A DNA stretch of 64,000 nucleotides from Lotus japonicus (GCF_012489685.1 NC_080042.1:12414150-12478149), one strand, 5' to 3'; positions 1 through 12,594 are shown, counted from the stretch's first letter. Made by a program: numbers and translations. The notes: a model not told the origin generated them from the letters alone.

Positions 1-153
1 AGATCAGTTGAAAGGTCTTTTTTCTCCTCCCGAGGCTCTGGTTTCAGTGGGGGTTTCTTTCCCAAGCCGTTGATGGCTTGTTTGACTCCACCAACTTGGT
101 GGTCTTCTCCTAGGTCTCCCTAGGCTCTTCTTCTTCTTCATCTTGCTCTCTGA

Positions 154-1689
154 TTCTCTGGTTCGCTCCTTGATTCTCTGTCTCTTTCCTGTTTTTTCTC
201 GCTCCAGAGCAGTGTTACAATCGATGAGGATGAGTGCAGAGATGATGATCTTACCTCTCGGTTGTTGGCTGGGAAGTTGTGGTCTGAAGGTTCGCACAAT
301 GCTAGGGCGTTCATGAACACTATGAAGGCGGCGTGGAAGCTTCGACATCCAGTCGAAATCAATGAGATCTCCAAGAATCGGTACGTGTTTCAATTTGCTA
401 CATCAAAGGATCTCAGATCTGTGATCCAAGGGGGTCCATGGAGTTTCGATCGTAGTATATTGGTGCTTAAGAAATTCAGTGATGAAGATCAGCCATCTGA
501 AATTGAGCTCTCCTCTGTGGATATGTGGGTGAGGGTTTATGATCTCCCTCTGAAATTGAAGTCTGAATCAGTTGCCAGGAGGTTGGGGGATTCAATTGGT
601 AGTTTTGTGGAGGTTGATTGTAAGCTTGAGAACCGTTTGGGCCTCTTCTTCAGGATTAAGGTTACCATTGATCTTACCAAGCCTCTTCTCAGGGGTACGG
701 TGTTGTTTTGGCAAGGGAAGGAGCTTAAGGTTTATTTCAGATATGAGAGGCTTCCCAATTTTTGCTTTGCTTGCGGAAGAATAGGCCATCAGATCAAGGA
801 TTGTGATGAATTTGAGGATGTTGAGGAGGATCATGATGCTGTGGACTTTCCGTTTGGGCCATGGTTGAGGGGTGAGGATGTTGCTCATCCTATGAAGTCT
901 AAAGGTTGTGAGTCCCTGTTTCGTTCTGCTATTGATGGTGTGGGGAGGGCTGGTGAGGGATCTGTGGCTCGTTCTGATGATGATGGTGTGGTTAGGTTTG
1001 GCTGTGGTGGTTCCAAGGTGGTTACCGGGCATAAGGATGTTCAAAGGAAAAAGGATTTGTGCTTGTTGGTTGATAAGGTGTCTTCAGATACTAAGAATTC
1101 TGGTGTGTCTACTGATAGAGTTCCTATTGCTGATCCTGAGAACTCTACTGTGGTTCCTGTTTCTGAAAGAAGTATAGGTGAACTTGCTGCTGATGCTAAG
1201 GCCCCAAGTGTTGTTTCTGTTGGGCCTGCTAAGGAGTTTCTTGTGGGTGGCCTGTCTAGTCATGTTCTATCTGATATCACAAATGTTTCCCCTGAAAATT
1301 CTGCTGTTGAGTGTGGTAGGGTGGTCCAACAAGTGGATGATGTGCTTGAGGCACTTGGTAATGTTGTTCTAAAGCAGGGATCAGATTCTGAGGTTAAGGA
1401 AAATTGTGCTCCTATGGCTGAGCTATCTTTTTGTGTTGGGAGCTCTAGTGAAAAGAAGGTGACTACCAAGAAAGGTTGGAAGAGACTTGCTGCTAGTAGG
1501 GCTGATGTGACAATTGCAAAGTCCTCTCTTGTTTTAGATAAGAAGAGAAGCCTGATTGATGTGGATATTGTGGAAGTGGATGATGAGACTTTTCGGGGTC
1601 ACTTAAGCAAGAAATTGATGATGGATGTGGATATGGCTGATGCTCATTTAGAGGCGATGTTGGGAGACCAACATTGCCTACAGCCATGA
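154..1689 (+). pseudogene. LINE-1 ORF1: DUF4283/zinc-knuckle RNA-binding protein, start lost or non-ATG
   Basis: The frame is open from 154 to the TGA at 1687-1689. An acidic start-like segment (DEDECRDDDLTSRLL, from about 223) leads into the DUF4283-type fold, and a CCHC knuckle (CFACGRIGHQIKDC) sits near 760-800. The rest is a low-complexity serine/valine-rich tail. The first in-frame ATG is at 313, inside the conserved domain, so the original start is mutated, lies in a 5' exon, or is non-ATG. Family role (known): ORF1 binds LINE RNA and forms the ribonucleoprotein. Its stop overlaps the ATG of ORF2 as ATGA at 1686-1689. Confidence 0.85.
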
Positions 1690-4600
1690 AACTCCTTAGC
1701 TGGAACTGCCGGGGTTTGGGGAGTCCCCAGGCAGTTAGGGCCTTGCAAAGGCTCGTAAGAAAAGAGATTCCTCAATTGGTTTTCTTGATGGAAACCAGGT
1801 TGAAAAAGTTTGAAATTGAAAAAATAAGGTTGGATTTTGGTCTTAAGAATTTTTTGGTTGTGGATTGTGTTGATAATGGCAAGGGGAGAAAAGGGGGGCT
1901 AGCTTTGTGGTGGTCTGAATCTTTGAATGTTTCTCTCATTTCTTTTTCAAACAATCATATCTCTGTTTCTGTAGTTGAGGATGAAGACCCTTGGTGTTTT
2001 TCTGGAATTTATGGCTACCCGTGTATGAGGCTGAGGGAGAGGACTTGGTCTCTAATCAGGTCTCTAGTTCAGGAGGGGGGGTTGAGGTGGCTTGGGGTTG
2101 GGGACTTGAATGATGTTATCTCGAACAATGAAAAGAAAGGTGGTATTTCGCGGTCTGATTCTCAGTTGCAGAGGGGAAGGGATGTTATGGATGATCTTGG
2201 GCTAGTTGATTTGGGCTTTAGTGGCTATCCTCTCACGTGGACTAATGGCAGATCAGGTGATGCAAATATTCAGGCTAGGCTGGACAGAGCTTTATGTACT
2301 GAGGTTTTTTCTCAGATTTTTCCTGCTAGTTCTGTGCAGCACTTGGGAAGATATGGTTCAGATCATGCAGTTATTTCTGTCTCCATTGAGAAGTTTATGG
2401 ATGTCCCTATGAGAAGACAGCAGCGTCCTTTTAGGTTTGAAGAGGTGTGGTGTTTGGATCCAAGGTGCGAGGAGGAGATCTTCCATGCTTGGATTGGGCA
2501 AAGAGATGATTTTGTTAAGAAGCTTGGTAGTATTCAAGGTCTTAAGAATACCTTTCGAGGTTACACTGTTGGAAATTTCAGAAAGAGAATCAGTTTTCTA
2601 GAGGGTGAGTTGCAGAAGGATGCTTCTTGGGATGATAAACCTGAAAATCTGGCGAAATTTAAGGAGATGGTAGAAGAACACTCGCTGCTATTGTAGCTTG
2701 AAGAGACTATGTGGAGGCAACGGAGCAGAGCTATGTGGTTAAAAGATGGGGACAGGAATACTGGGTTTTTTCATGCTAAAGCAAATCAAAGGCAGGCGGT
2801 GAATAGCATTAAAAAGCTGAAAGGAGAGGATGGTGTGTGGTACAACAAGCCTGAGAAGGTTTCTGCTATTCTGAACAGTTATTTCTCATCTATTTTCACT
2901 TCCCAAATGGTGGCGGAACCCCCTGACATTTGCAGTGCCATTGACACCAAGTTAGAGCAGCAGGATGTGGATTTGATTGATAGTGATTTTCAGGAGGATG
3001 AAGTTGTTAAAGCCATATTCCAAATGCATCCTCTCAAGGCACCTGGGGCTGATGGTCTCCCAGCAAAGTTCTTCCAAGAGTATTGGCACATTGTTGGTGC
3101 GTCGGTTGTTAAGCATGTGTTGGCTGTTCTGAATGAGGGTTTGAGTCCGGAAAGTATTAATTCCACTTTCATTACCCTTATTCCTAAGTGTAAGAAGCCA
3201 TCCATCCCGAAGGAGTTTAGGCCGATTAGTTTATGCAACGTTGTTATGAAGATAGTCACTAAAGCAATGGCTAATAGGATCAAAGAGGTGTTGCCGAAGA
3301 TTATTGATCCAGCTCAAAGTGCATTTATTCCGGGTAGGCTCATTACCGATAATGCATTGATTGCCCTTGAGTGTTTCCATTGGTTGAAGAAGAAGAAAAA
3401 AGGGAAAAAATGAATGATGGCTTTGAAGCTTGACATGGCAAAGGCATATGATAGGATGGAGTGGAGCTTTCTCAAGGGTGTTTTGGTCCATATGGGGTTC
3501 CCTAGCAGGTTTACTAAGCTGGTCATGGATTGTGTATCCTCGGTGTCTTATCAAATTCTGTTCAATGGTTTTCCAAGCAGCAAAATTGTTCCCTCTAGAG
3601 GTTTGAGACAAGGGGATCCGATTTCCCCCTATCTCTTTATCCTTTGTGCTAATGCCTTGTCTTGTTTAATCAATTCCAGGATGAGAGACCAGCAGATTCA
3701 TGGATTGAGGATTGCAAGAGGTGCCCCGGTGATTTCACACCTCCTATTTGCTGATGACAGTCTGCTTTTTGCTCGTGCTTCTCTCAAAGAGGCTGATTCT
3801 GTTTTGAGCATCCTTGATGATTATCAGAGAGCATCGGGATAGTTGGTGAATCTAGATAAATCTGAGATTTCTTTCAGTCATAATGTGCCGGTAGATGTTA
3901 GAAATGCAATCCAGCAAAGGATGGGTGTCAAGACTGTTGAATCTCATTCTAGATATCTTGGTCTTCCCACTGTTTTTGGGAGATCAAAGAAAGTGGTGTT
4001 CTCTCTAGTCCAGGATAGGATATGGAAGAAGTTAAAGGGGTGGAAGGAGAAGCATTTATCAAGTGCGGGCAAGGAGGTTTTATTGAAGTCTGTTGCGCAA
4101 GCGATTCCCACCTATGTGATGAGCTGTTTTAAGCTTCCTGAAGGGTGTGTTTCAGCTATGGAGAGTATGATGGCTAGGTTCTGGTGGGGAAATAATTCTA
4201 AGGATAAAGGAATTCATTGGATGAGTTGGGAAAGGCTTAAGAGATCAAAGGCTGTTGGAGGTTTGGGGTTTAGGTGCCTTAGAAAATTTAATGATGCAAT
4301 ACTCGGTAAGCAATGTTGGAGGCTGATTAACAGGGCTGATTCTTTGGTTGCTCAGATTTTTAAGAGTAGATACCACCCTAGGACTTCCTTTATGGATGCT
4401 AAGTTGGGGTATCTTCCTAGTTTTTCTTGGAGGAGTATTCTAGCTGCGAGGCATGTGATTTCTAAAGGCTCTAGGTGGACTATTGGGAATGGTAAATCTG
4501 TCAGAGTTTTCCAGGATGGTTGGTTGCCTAATCAGTCAGGGTTTAAGGTCTGGAGTCCTGCAATTGATCTGCCTAAGGATGCTAAGGTCAGTATGCTTAT

Positions 4601-5771
4601 CGATTTTGAGCAGAAAAGGTGGAATGAGGACTTAATTAAGTCCTCCTTTATGGGTTTTGAGGCTGATCAGATTCTATCAATTCCTCTTTCGATTAGGCTC
4701 CCTGAAGACAAGTTTGCTTGGCATTGGTCCAATGATGGGAATTACACTGTTAAATCTGCCTATCAAATGCTCAGTTCATGTTCAAGTTCTGGCCCTGGTG
4801 CTTCTAGTTCTTTTCTTCCTTGTTCAACTTGGAATGATTTGTGGAAGGTTGATGTTCCTCATAAAATCAGGATTTTTCTCTGGAAATTGATGAATAGGAT
4901 TTTGCCTACTAGGGACAATCTTGTGAAAAAAGGTATTGCTCTGGATATTATTTGTCCCCTTTGTTGTGGTGCTTCTGAGTCATTGCATCATTTGTTTCTT
5001 GAGTGTGAATTTTCCAGGGCTGTATGGTTTGGGTCGGGTTTATCCCACTGTGTTCTCAATTCGGCTGAGGTGGTTTCTTGGTTTAAAAATCTGTTGGGGA
5101 TGAATGATTGTGACCACTTGTCCTTGATTTGTCATGTGTTATGGTCCATTTGGAAGGCTCGGAATGACTTATGTTTTTCAGGAAAGGATGCTGATCCTGT
5201 AAGAGCTTTTCAGGTTGCTTCTCTTTTTGATAGAGAGTTCATTTCAAGGAATGAGGGGCACATAAGGCAGAAGAAACCCAAAGAGTTGAGAAGATGGCAG
5301 CCTCCAGATGTAGGGAATCTCAAATTAAATGTTGATGCCAGCATCAAGGAAGGGTGGCTCGGTATGGGGTGTGTTCTTAGGGATCATACTGGTTTGGTGG
5401 TTATGGCTGCTTGCAGTAGATGTAAGGTTGAGGTAAGTATTTCTATGGCTGAAGCCTTGGCTTTGAGGTAGGCATTCACACTCATGGTGCATCATGGTTT
5501 TACCAGAGTTCTGGCTGAGACAGATTCCCTTGTTGTTGCGCGTCATTTTCGGGCTGGACAGCTTTCCCCAGATCTCCAACTTATCATTGATGATTGCTGT
5601 AGCTTGGTTTCTAGTTTTGAGTTTTTTTTTTCTGTTTCTCATGTTTTTAGAACACAGAATAACCTTGCTCATTTTCTTGCTAATATAGCTTGTTCTTCAT
5701 CTGATTCAATTTGGATGGGGTATGTCCCTCCAAACATCATGGATGTAGCTTGTTCTGATTTCCCGTATTAA
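1686..5771 (+). pseudogene. LINE-1 ORF2: endonuclease-reverse transcriptase-RNase H, four nonsense codons
   Basis: A single frame about 1361 codons long, close to the 1370 aa of the intact LINE-2 ORF2 in this window. Order: EEP endonuclease (SWNCRG, METR, GDLND, SDH), reverse transcriptase with FADD at 3747-3758, a zinc-binding C-terminal domain (CPLC...H...C near 4950-5010), and RNase H (NVDAS, AEAL, ETDS). In-frame stops lie at 2694 (TAG), 3411 (TGA), 3840 (TAG) and 5469 (TAG). Against LINE-2 the last three fall on Gly, Gln and Trp positions, so each is explained by one base change; CAG to TAG and TGG to TAG fit cytosine deamination. The ATG at 1686 was chosen because it gives the canonical MKLLSWNCRG start. 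Confidence 0.92.
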
Positions 5772-5807
5772 TGAAAGTTCATTCTTATTTCAAAAAAAAA
5801 AAAAAAA

Positions 5808-6642
5808 GAATTGGGTTGTCTTCTCATGCTGAATTCCTAATAGATGACCCAATGTTTTTTTTCGTTATTGGTTGAGGCCCTAGGTGCATGTAACATCCAT
5901 GAATCCATCCTCATCTGATAACTAATCTCACGCTAATTACACAAGTCTTTTCAGTACACTTTATTCTCATCCACCGGCTTTCCGAGACAATCACTCATTC
6001 CAATATTGAGTTTGGCTCCAAAAACATGCATCTTTGTATTCTAATTCACACACATGTAAATAGTAATGGGTTTAAAAGTATTCTACCTTGGGGACAAACA
6101 ATATGTTTGTTAGTTTCATCAGTAATTAAAATATATGAAGTAAAAATACTATTTTTTGAATTAAAATATTAACTGAATAAAAAATTATTAGAGAAAACCA
6201 TCGACCACGTGGATAAATTGACAGGCAGATGATCCAACATAAGGGTGGTAATATGGGTTAGCGGGGCGGGCCAGACCCAACCCACCATTGTACCCCCCAA
6301 AATGCGGGTTGGGTTGGATTAGCCCACTTTTAGTATTGAGTCCAAAGTCTCAACCCAACCCATATTTTGGCGGGCTAACCTATTTAGAAAATGTAGTGAA
6401 ATAAAAAAAGGTTGTGCAATAGAGCAATTTTAAGAAATTTTTCACATTATGTATGTTGACACATGTAGAAATTAGAATCATTACAATATTATACTTGTTC
6501 TTTATCTTTAAGGTTTATGAACTCAACACGAAAGTCTCACCGATGATTATCAAACAAATATTTACCCTGAGTTGCTATTTAAAACTGTAAGTGTAATCTT
6601 AATATTAACTATCAAGTATAAGTGTCAATGACGTTCACCAAA
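5808..6642. other. Intergenic DNA with a GGGTT-rich repeat
   Basis: No gene seen. Positions about 6240-6390 carry a sequence with inverted GGGTTGGGTT/AACCCAACCC blocks. The same arrangement recurs at about 17236-17350 (shared run AAAGTCTCAACCCAACCC), so this is a dispersed repeat. Such GGGTT/AACCC-rich stretches are common near the ends of plant hAT elements, but I could not define termini or a target duplication here. Confidence 0.5.
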
Positions 6643-6652
6643 TCTATATATA

Positions 6653-6668
6653 TGTGTGTGTGTGTGTG
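6653..6668. repeat. (TG)n microsatellite
   Basis: A short run of TG dinucleotides directly inside the 5' terminus of Helitron C, where the sibling elements have (TA)n. It may have grown by slippage from the AT-rich terminus. Confidence 0.85.
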
Positions 6669-6780
6669 TAAAGCACACTTGAGTTTTAACATTAAATACA
6701 TAAGTAAAACTCAAGTGTTGCATTGTATTAAAAGCATTCAAACAAAAAAATTGTAATAAATACATTAAACAAAGTTCGAG

Positions 6781-7963
6781 ATGAACGACTTTGCGTGCCC
6801 CAACGCGTTTCTTGCATCTGCTTGTGTTCCCTCACCCACCGGCGGCGGCGCGAATACAGAGGATGGCGACGATGAAGGAGATGGTGCGGCGAGAGACTAC
6901 AATGGAGCATTTCGCCAAAAGAAGAAAGTCCCTTCTGATTGGATTTCCTCTTCCAACAGCGGCGACGCTGCTATGGCTCTTCACAGCGACCTAGAGGATG
7001 GAGTTGGCGAAGGAGATGGAGCGGTGAGAGTCGACGATGGACCTACACGCAGGAAGGAATTACTCTCTCATCTCAATTCTGTTGGTGCTGTTTCGAACGG
7101 TAAATCAGTGGGGAACCCTTCGATCTTCACTCTGTTCGTTGACGGCATCCCAGATCGCTTTGAGTATCATCAGGTTCGTGGTTTGTTCGCACAATTTGGA
7201 AGGATTTTGAATGTTTTCGTTTAGAGAAAGGTAGGAAGGATGTTTCGGTTCGGGTTCGTAAGGTTAGCCTCTTTGGAAGTGGCTACCCAAGCGGTCAACT
7301 TTCTTAATGGGTGCTATTTGGGTGAGAATTTTCTGACGGTGGCGTTGGCCAAGTTCCCGCGGTATGGGTCTGATTTGCAGCTAAACCAGGCTCAAGGAGG
7401 GTTTGATGGTGATGGGGCAATGCAGTAGAGGAGGGGCGGCGGGTGCTGATTTGTTCTGAGGATGTAGATGCTATGATTGGTGGCTTGGACAGGGTTTACA
7501 CAACTTTCTCTAGGGGCTTCTTCCCTCAGTGCTTTTCCTCGAGATTTCTGGGCAGAGCCCTTGTTTGTCATTCCTCGAGCCCCCCGATTTCTCCCTGGGG
7601 GCGTCTCAAGGCTGTGGAGTTTTGGAGGGTGGTGAGGATTCAGTTTAGGTTTCCCCACCATGTGAGGTTGTGAAATTGCCCAGGGCGAGAGGTAGACCTA
7701 AGAAGGTTGGAGACACGAGAAGCAAGAGGAAGAGCCACTTTATGTCATGTCTTGTTATGACGACAACGGTTGACGGCGAAGTGGCGACAATAGGGAAAGA
7801 ATTGATGGTGCTACCAGATGAGCTCTCACATCCTTATGGCATCTTGACCAGGGCGAGGAGCACTGTCCTGATGGGGAAACGTCTTGGTATTGTGTATGAC
7901 TGCTCAAACGACGTTCCCCACCGCAAGATTGTTGCTCAGATCTCGGCTAGACGGTACTCTTAG
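6781..7963 (+). pseudogene. RRM-domain ORF1 (LINE-type) remnant with stops and frameshifts
   Basis: An ATG at 6781 opens a frame whose acidic N-terminal part leads into an RRM first half (FTLFVDGIPDRF, RNP2-like) near 7125-7220. A TAG at 7222-7224 interrupts it, and the same frame resumes with the RRM second half (FRFGFVRL, RNP1-like) from 7240 and ends at 7428. A later segment, 7670-7963, has an AT-hook-like RGRPKK and ends in an ARSTVLMGKRLGIVYD block of the kind found at the C-terminus of some plant LINE ORF1 proteins. The 7429-7670 stretch between them has no coherent frame. Whether this is LINE ORF1 or a captured host RRM gene is not settled; the LINE reading is favoured by the poly(A) tail. 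Confidence 0.55.
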
Positions 7964-8258
7964 CTTTAGTAGAGAGTGGTTCTAGTTTTTTGCAGTGTTT
8001 TGGATTTGTTAGGTGGTCTTTTTGGTGGACTATGAGGGGTTCTATAGGCTTTCTACAGGCTTTGGTGGGCTATGAGGTGCTCTCTCTTATTTTTTTAGGC
8101 GGTCTTGTATAGGCTTAGTGGGATGTTTGTTTGGGGAGGCTTGGCGTGTTTTGGGGCTTTTTTTTTTCTGACTTTTTGATCCCTTCGAGGAGGGTGTATA
8201 TCGTGTGACTATTTCATCATCTTTATATCATTACATATTTTGCATTCGAAAAAAAAAA
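6781..8258 (+). mobile_element. ORF2-less LINE-type insertion with RRM ORF1 and poly(A) tail
   Basis: An RRM-containing ORF1 remnant (6781 to about 7963) is followed by a TG-rich 3' tail (7970-8248) and about ten A at 8249-8258. The tail resembles LINE 3' UTRs, but no endonuclease or reverse transcriptase lies between ORF1 and the tail, so ORF2 has been deleted or the element is non-autonomous. It sits in the 5' part of Helitron C. I saw no clear target-site duplication. Confidence 0.55.
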
Positions 8259-8726
8259 GTTAAAATTGAAAAAATTTATATTGTCAAATACTATTCAACA
8301 ACTTGCATTAAATAATAACATTCATAACTTAAAATTTACTTGAGTTTGATATTTCACAAATATTAAAAATTAAATTCAATTAGAAAATAATATTTATTAA
8401 CAAATACTTTAGATAAAATATTTTTAAAATTAAAAAAACTATTAAACAATAAAACTCTCATACTTTTTAATAATATATTAAAAAATAATTAAAAGCTGAA
8501 AAAGTTGTATTGTCAAAAAGTATTCGACTACTTACATTAATTAACAACATTCATCAACTTAAAATTGACTTATAAAAACACGGAAATTACATTTGAAAAT
8601 TATTAAAAAGTAAAATTATTTAATAATAAATAATATGGATAAAATATTTCAAAATTGAAAAATGCTGCTAAAAAGTATTTAATATTAACTAAACATATAT
8701 GTGCATTATTGAAAAAATGTTTAAAT
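8259..8726 (+). repeat. AT-rich Helitron C interior with a diverged direct duplication
   Basis: Two copies of a block of about 80 bp start near 8271 and 8498 (shared cores TATTGTCAAA, AACATTCAT, AACTTAAAAT). The same block appears in reverse orientation near 14860-14930 and 36820-36900, inside or beside the minus-strand Helitrons. This links all of these to one Helitron family. No coding sequence was seen. Confidence 0.55.
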
Positions 8727-8922
8727 TGTTATGAAGTAAAGATAATACAAGTGTGAAGGTAGAGAGGAGAAAATGGAAGCAGGAATGAGACAAGTAATTA
8801 TGTGGAATCAGTTCTATGATGCTTGATGCATCATCCTTTATTTATAGCTTCATAGAGCTACAAGTGAGACAAAGAAATATGGGCTTGGCCCATTGGCCCA
8901 TAGTGGTCATCCATTCACAACA
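8727..8922 (-). repeat. Copia-1 LTR (3' LTR of the minus-strand element)
   Basis: 196 bp, TG...CA, with a TATTTATAG-like promoter box (8857-8866 region, palindromic on either strand) and a counterpart at 16227-16422. It lies next to the polypurine tract, so it is the 3' LTR with respect to transcription. Confidence 0.92.
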
Positions 8923-9123
8923 TTCCCCCTAGATGATCATCCCTTAAGAATGTGTCCCATTAAAAACCTTACTAGGAAAAACCCAGTGTGATAAAAACCT
9001 AGTGAAGAAAAAAAAATACAACATTCTATAGCTCGTCTTTGTACATTGTCTCGTTAAAAACCTTGCCATGAAAAATCCAATGGGAAAAAAAGCATAGTTA
9101 AGGAAAAAAGAGTACAATGCATA

Positions 9124-12100
9124 TTAATTGAGATCTTTGAGCCGACGAACTCTGATATTTCGCACAAACTTTTCAAATGTCATTGTTGGAAGAGCCTTCG
9201 TAAATAAGTCTGCCAAATTATCACTTGAACGAATACGTTGGATGTCTATGTCACCATTATTTTGTAGATCATGAGTGAAGAAGAGCTTCGGTGATATGTG
9301 CTTTGTTCTATCTCCCTTGATGTATCCTTCCTTTGTTTGAGCAATGCATGCAGTGTTATCTTCATATATGGTTGTTGGCTGCATCTTTCCAGAGGACAAA
9401 CCACAAGTATCAAGTATGCATTGAATCACGGATCTCAGCCAAACGCATTCTCAACTTGCCTCGTGTAATGCTAATATTTCTGCATGGTTAGCTGATGTGG
9501 CGGTTATAGATTATTTCGTAGATCTCCATGAAATGGTTGTTCCACCACAAGTAAACAAATAACCTGTTTGAGATCTCTCATTATGTGGGTATGACAAATA
9601 TCCAGCATCTGCATAACCAATCAGATCAAGTTTTGACATATAAGGAAAAAATAAACTCATATCCATTGTGCCTTTAAGATAACGAAAGACTTGTTCCAAT
9701 GTCTTCATGTAGATGAAGAACTATATCTTGATAATAAGTTAACGGAAAATGATATATCAGGTCGAGTATGACTAGCAAGATATATTAATGCTCCGATCGC
9801 ACTAAGGTATGGTACTTCGGGACCAAGTAATTCTTCATCATTTTCTCGAGGTCTAAAAGGATCTTTATTTACATCTAATGACCTTACAACCATTGGAGTA
9901 CATAATGGATGTGATTTGTCCATGTAGAATCTTTTTAGTACCTTTGCGACATAAGTCTCTTGGTACATAAATACTCCATCATTTAGATACTCAATTTGTA
10001 GGCCTAGACAAAATTTAGTTCTTCCCAAGTCTTTCATCTCAAATTCTTTCTTTAGGCAATCTACAACTTTTGGAAGCTCTTCTGAAGTTCCAATAATGTT
10101 CAAGTCATCGACATAAACAGCTATTATGGCGAACTCATGCCTAGACCTTTTCATGACTATGAAAGGGAAAATTGGATCATTTTTATATCCTTCTTTCAGA
10201 AAATACCCGCTAAGGCGATTATACCACATACACCCGATTGCTTTAGACCATAGATTGATTTATTCAATTTAATCGAATAATCCCCCCGAGTGTTAGAAAT
10301 GTGTGCTTTAGGAAACTTAAATCATTTAGGAAGTTTCATATAGATGTCGGTATCAAGTGATGCATACAAATAAGTTGTAACAACATCCATTAAGCGCAAA
10401 TCAAGTTTTTCACGTACTGCCAGACTAATTAAGTATCGAAAAGTAGTTGCATCCATCACATGCGAGTATGTTTCTTCAAAATCAATCTCAGGCCTTTGTG
10501 AGAAACCTTGGGCAACAAGCCTTGCCTTATATCGGACAATATCACCATTTTCATTTCTTTTCCGTACAAAAACTCATTTATATCCAACTGGGTTTACACC
10601 CTCAGGTGTACGGGCTACATGCCCAAAAACTTTATGCTTCTCAAGCGGTATTAACTCAGCCTCGATTGTGTCTTTCCATTTTTGCCAATTTTTTCTGTGT
10701 TTGCATTCATTAACAGATTTTGGCTCATGATCCTCATTATCGTTTAACACATATAATGTTGTGCTATGTGCAAAAATGTCATCCATGTTGACTTTGCTTC
10801 GGTCCCATCTTACTTCATTTACGACATAATTAATTGAAATCTCATCATTTTCAATAATTTCAGGTACCTGAGTTTCTTCTGAAACTGTACTTTTAATTAT
10901 GTCTTGCTGCTCTTTCGGAGCTATCATATCCTCATTTATATCATATTGGTTCTTATCTCCTTTTCTTTTTCGAGGATTTTCATCTTTGGAACCTGCAGGT
11001 CTGCCACGCTTCAGGCGTGCTGTAGATTTATTTACAACACTAGATTGTCCAACAGGGACATCAATCTTTAATGGAGCATTAGCTGCTGGTACATATGACT
11101 TAGTGACTCTTTTTGGATCAGCAAATGCGTCTGGCAATTGGTTAGCCAAATTTTGCAAATGAATTATCTTTTGAACTTCTAGTTCACATTGTTTTGTTCG
11201 AGGATCAAAATGAGATAATGATAATTCATTCCAGCTAATTTACTTTCCCAATTGTTTATTCTTTTCCCCTAATATAGGGAACTCTGATTCGTCAAAATGA
11301 CAATCAGCAAATCGAGCAGTAAATAGATCTCTCGTTAAGGGTTCAATATATTTTATAATAGAAGAAGATTCAAACCTAACATATATCTCTAATCTTCTTT
11401 GAGGGCCTATCTTTGTGCGTTGTGGTTGAGAAATTGGGACATATATCGCACATCCAAAAGTTCTTAGATGGGAAATATTAGGTTCTTGACCATGAACCAT
11501 TTGCATTGGAGAGTGTTTATGATAGCTCGTTGGTCTGATGCGAATTAATGTCACAACATGTAATATTGCATGTCCCCAAGAAGAGGTTGGAAGTTTTGTC
11601 CTCATAATTAATGGTCTTGCGATTAACTGTAAACTTTTAATAAATGATTCCGCAAGTCCATTTTGTGTACATGTGCTACGGGATGTTCAACATCAATTCC
11701 AATTGACATGCAACGATCATTAAAAGTTTGAGATGTGAATTCACTAGCATTATTAAGGCGTATTTTCTTGATTGGATAATCAGGAAAATGTGCTTGCAAT
11801 CTAACCAATTGGGCAAGTAATCTAGCAAATGCCAAGTTGCGAGATGATAACAAAAGTACATGTGACCATCTTGTTGACGCGTCAACTAAAACCATAAAAT
11901 ATCTAAATGGTCCACATGGTGGGTGTATTGGCCCACAAATATCGCCTTGTATCCGTTCTAAAAATAGAAGTGATTCACTCCCAACTTTTGTTAGTCATGG
12001 CCGAATAATCAACTTCCCTTGGGAACAAGCAGGACATGGGAATTCATTAGTTTGAAGAATCTTCTAGCTCTTCAATGGATGTCCACATGAATTGTCAATT

Positions 12101-12594
12101 ATTTTTCTCATCATGATGGAACCGGGATGGCCTAACCGGTCATGCCAAATAGAAAAATCTATAAATTTCTGGTTTACAGTAGCATTTGTTTCAATTATAC
12201 TAATTATTGTATAGTATAAACCAGAGGAGAATGCATGTAATTTTTCAAGTGTGCATTTTCTCCATGATATCACTCTTGTGATACAAAGATATTCCACATT
12301 TTCTTCATTCATGGTCTCAATGTGGTATCCATTTTGACGTATATCTTTGAAACTTAATAAGTTTCTATTAGATTTAGAGGAATATAATGCATTCTCAATA
12401 TTCAATTGTGTTCCTCTAGGCAACAATATTTTGGCTCTTCCAGAGCCTTCAATCATGTTTGTAGTGCCAGATATAGTACGAACATTTTCTTCTTGCATCA
12501 CAAAAGAAGAAAAAAATAATTTAACCTTAAGTATCGTGCGCGTGGTTGCACAATCAGCAAGACAAACATTTTCGCCATTAAAATCAATATCCAT
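9124..12594 (-). pseudogene. Copia-1 pol: pre-integrase, integrase, reverse transcriptase, RNase H
   Basis: Minus-strand fragments in order: pre-integrase zinc region (12064-12594), integrase core with the NNASEFTSQ-type motif (11623-11895) and its C-terminal part (11240-11605), start of RT (10574-11158, WKDTIEAEL), RT core with YVDD (9705-10229), RT-RNase H connection (9511-9708, YADAGY) and RNase H (9124-9429, YEDNTACI). The frame changes between integrase parts and twice within RT, and several stops occur, so no functional polyprotein is possible. Family role (known): cDNA synthesis and integration. A decayed relative lies at 27740-34978. Confidence 0.9.

Larger units (their letters stand above)
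1..5807 (+). mobile_element. LINE-1: L1-type non-LTR retrotransposon, near full length, inactive
   Basis: Two consecutive ORFs in the order expected of plant L1 elements are followed by a 16-nt poly(A) run at 5792-5807. ORF1 carries a DUF4283-like domain and zinc knuckle; ORF2 carries endonuclease, reverse transcriptase, zf-RVT and RNase H. The 5' boundary is not visible and may lie left of the window, because the first 150 bases look like 5' UTR (pyrimidine-rich, no host gene seen). I could not find a target-site duplication. ORF2 has four in-frame stops but no frameshift, so the element looks recently inactivated by point mutation. A related element with open ORFs lies at 49745-55300. Confidence 0.93.

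Noticed and set aside
4..393. 129-codon minus-strand frame at the left edge
   Set aside because: Antisense to the LINE-1 5' UTR and ORF1 start; Arg/Ser-rich from the pyrimidine-rich UTR.
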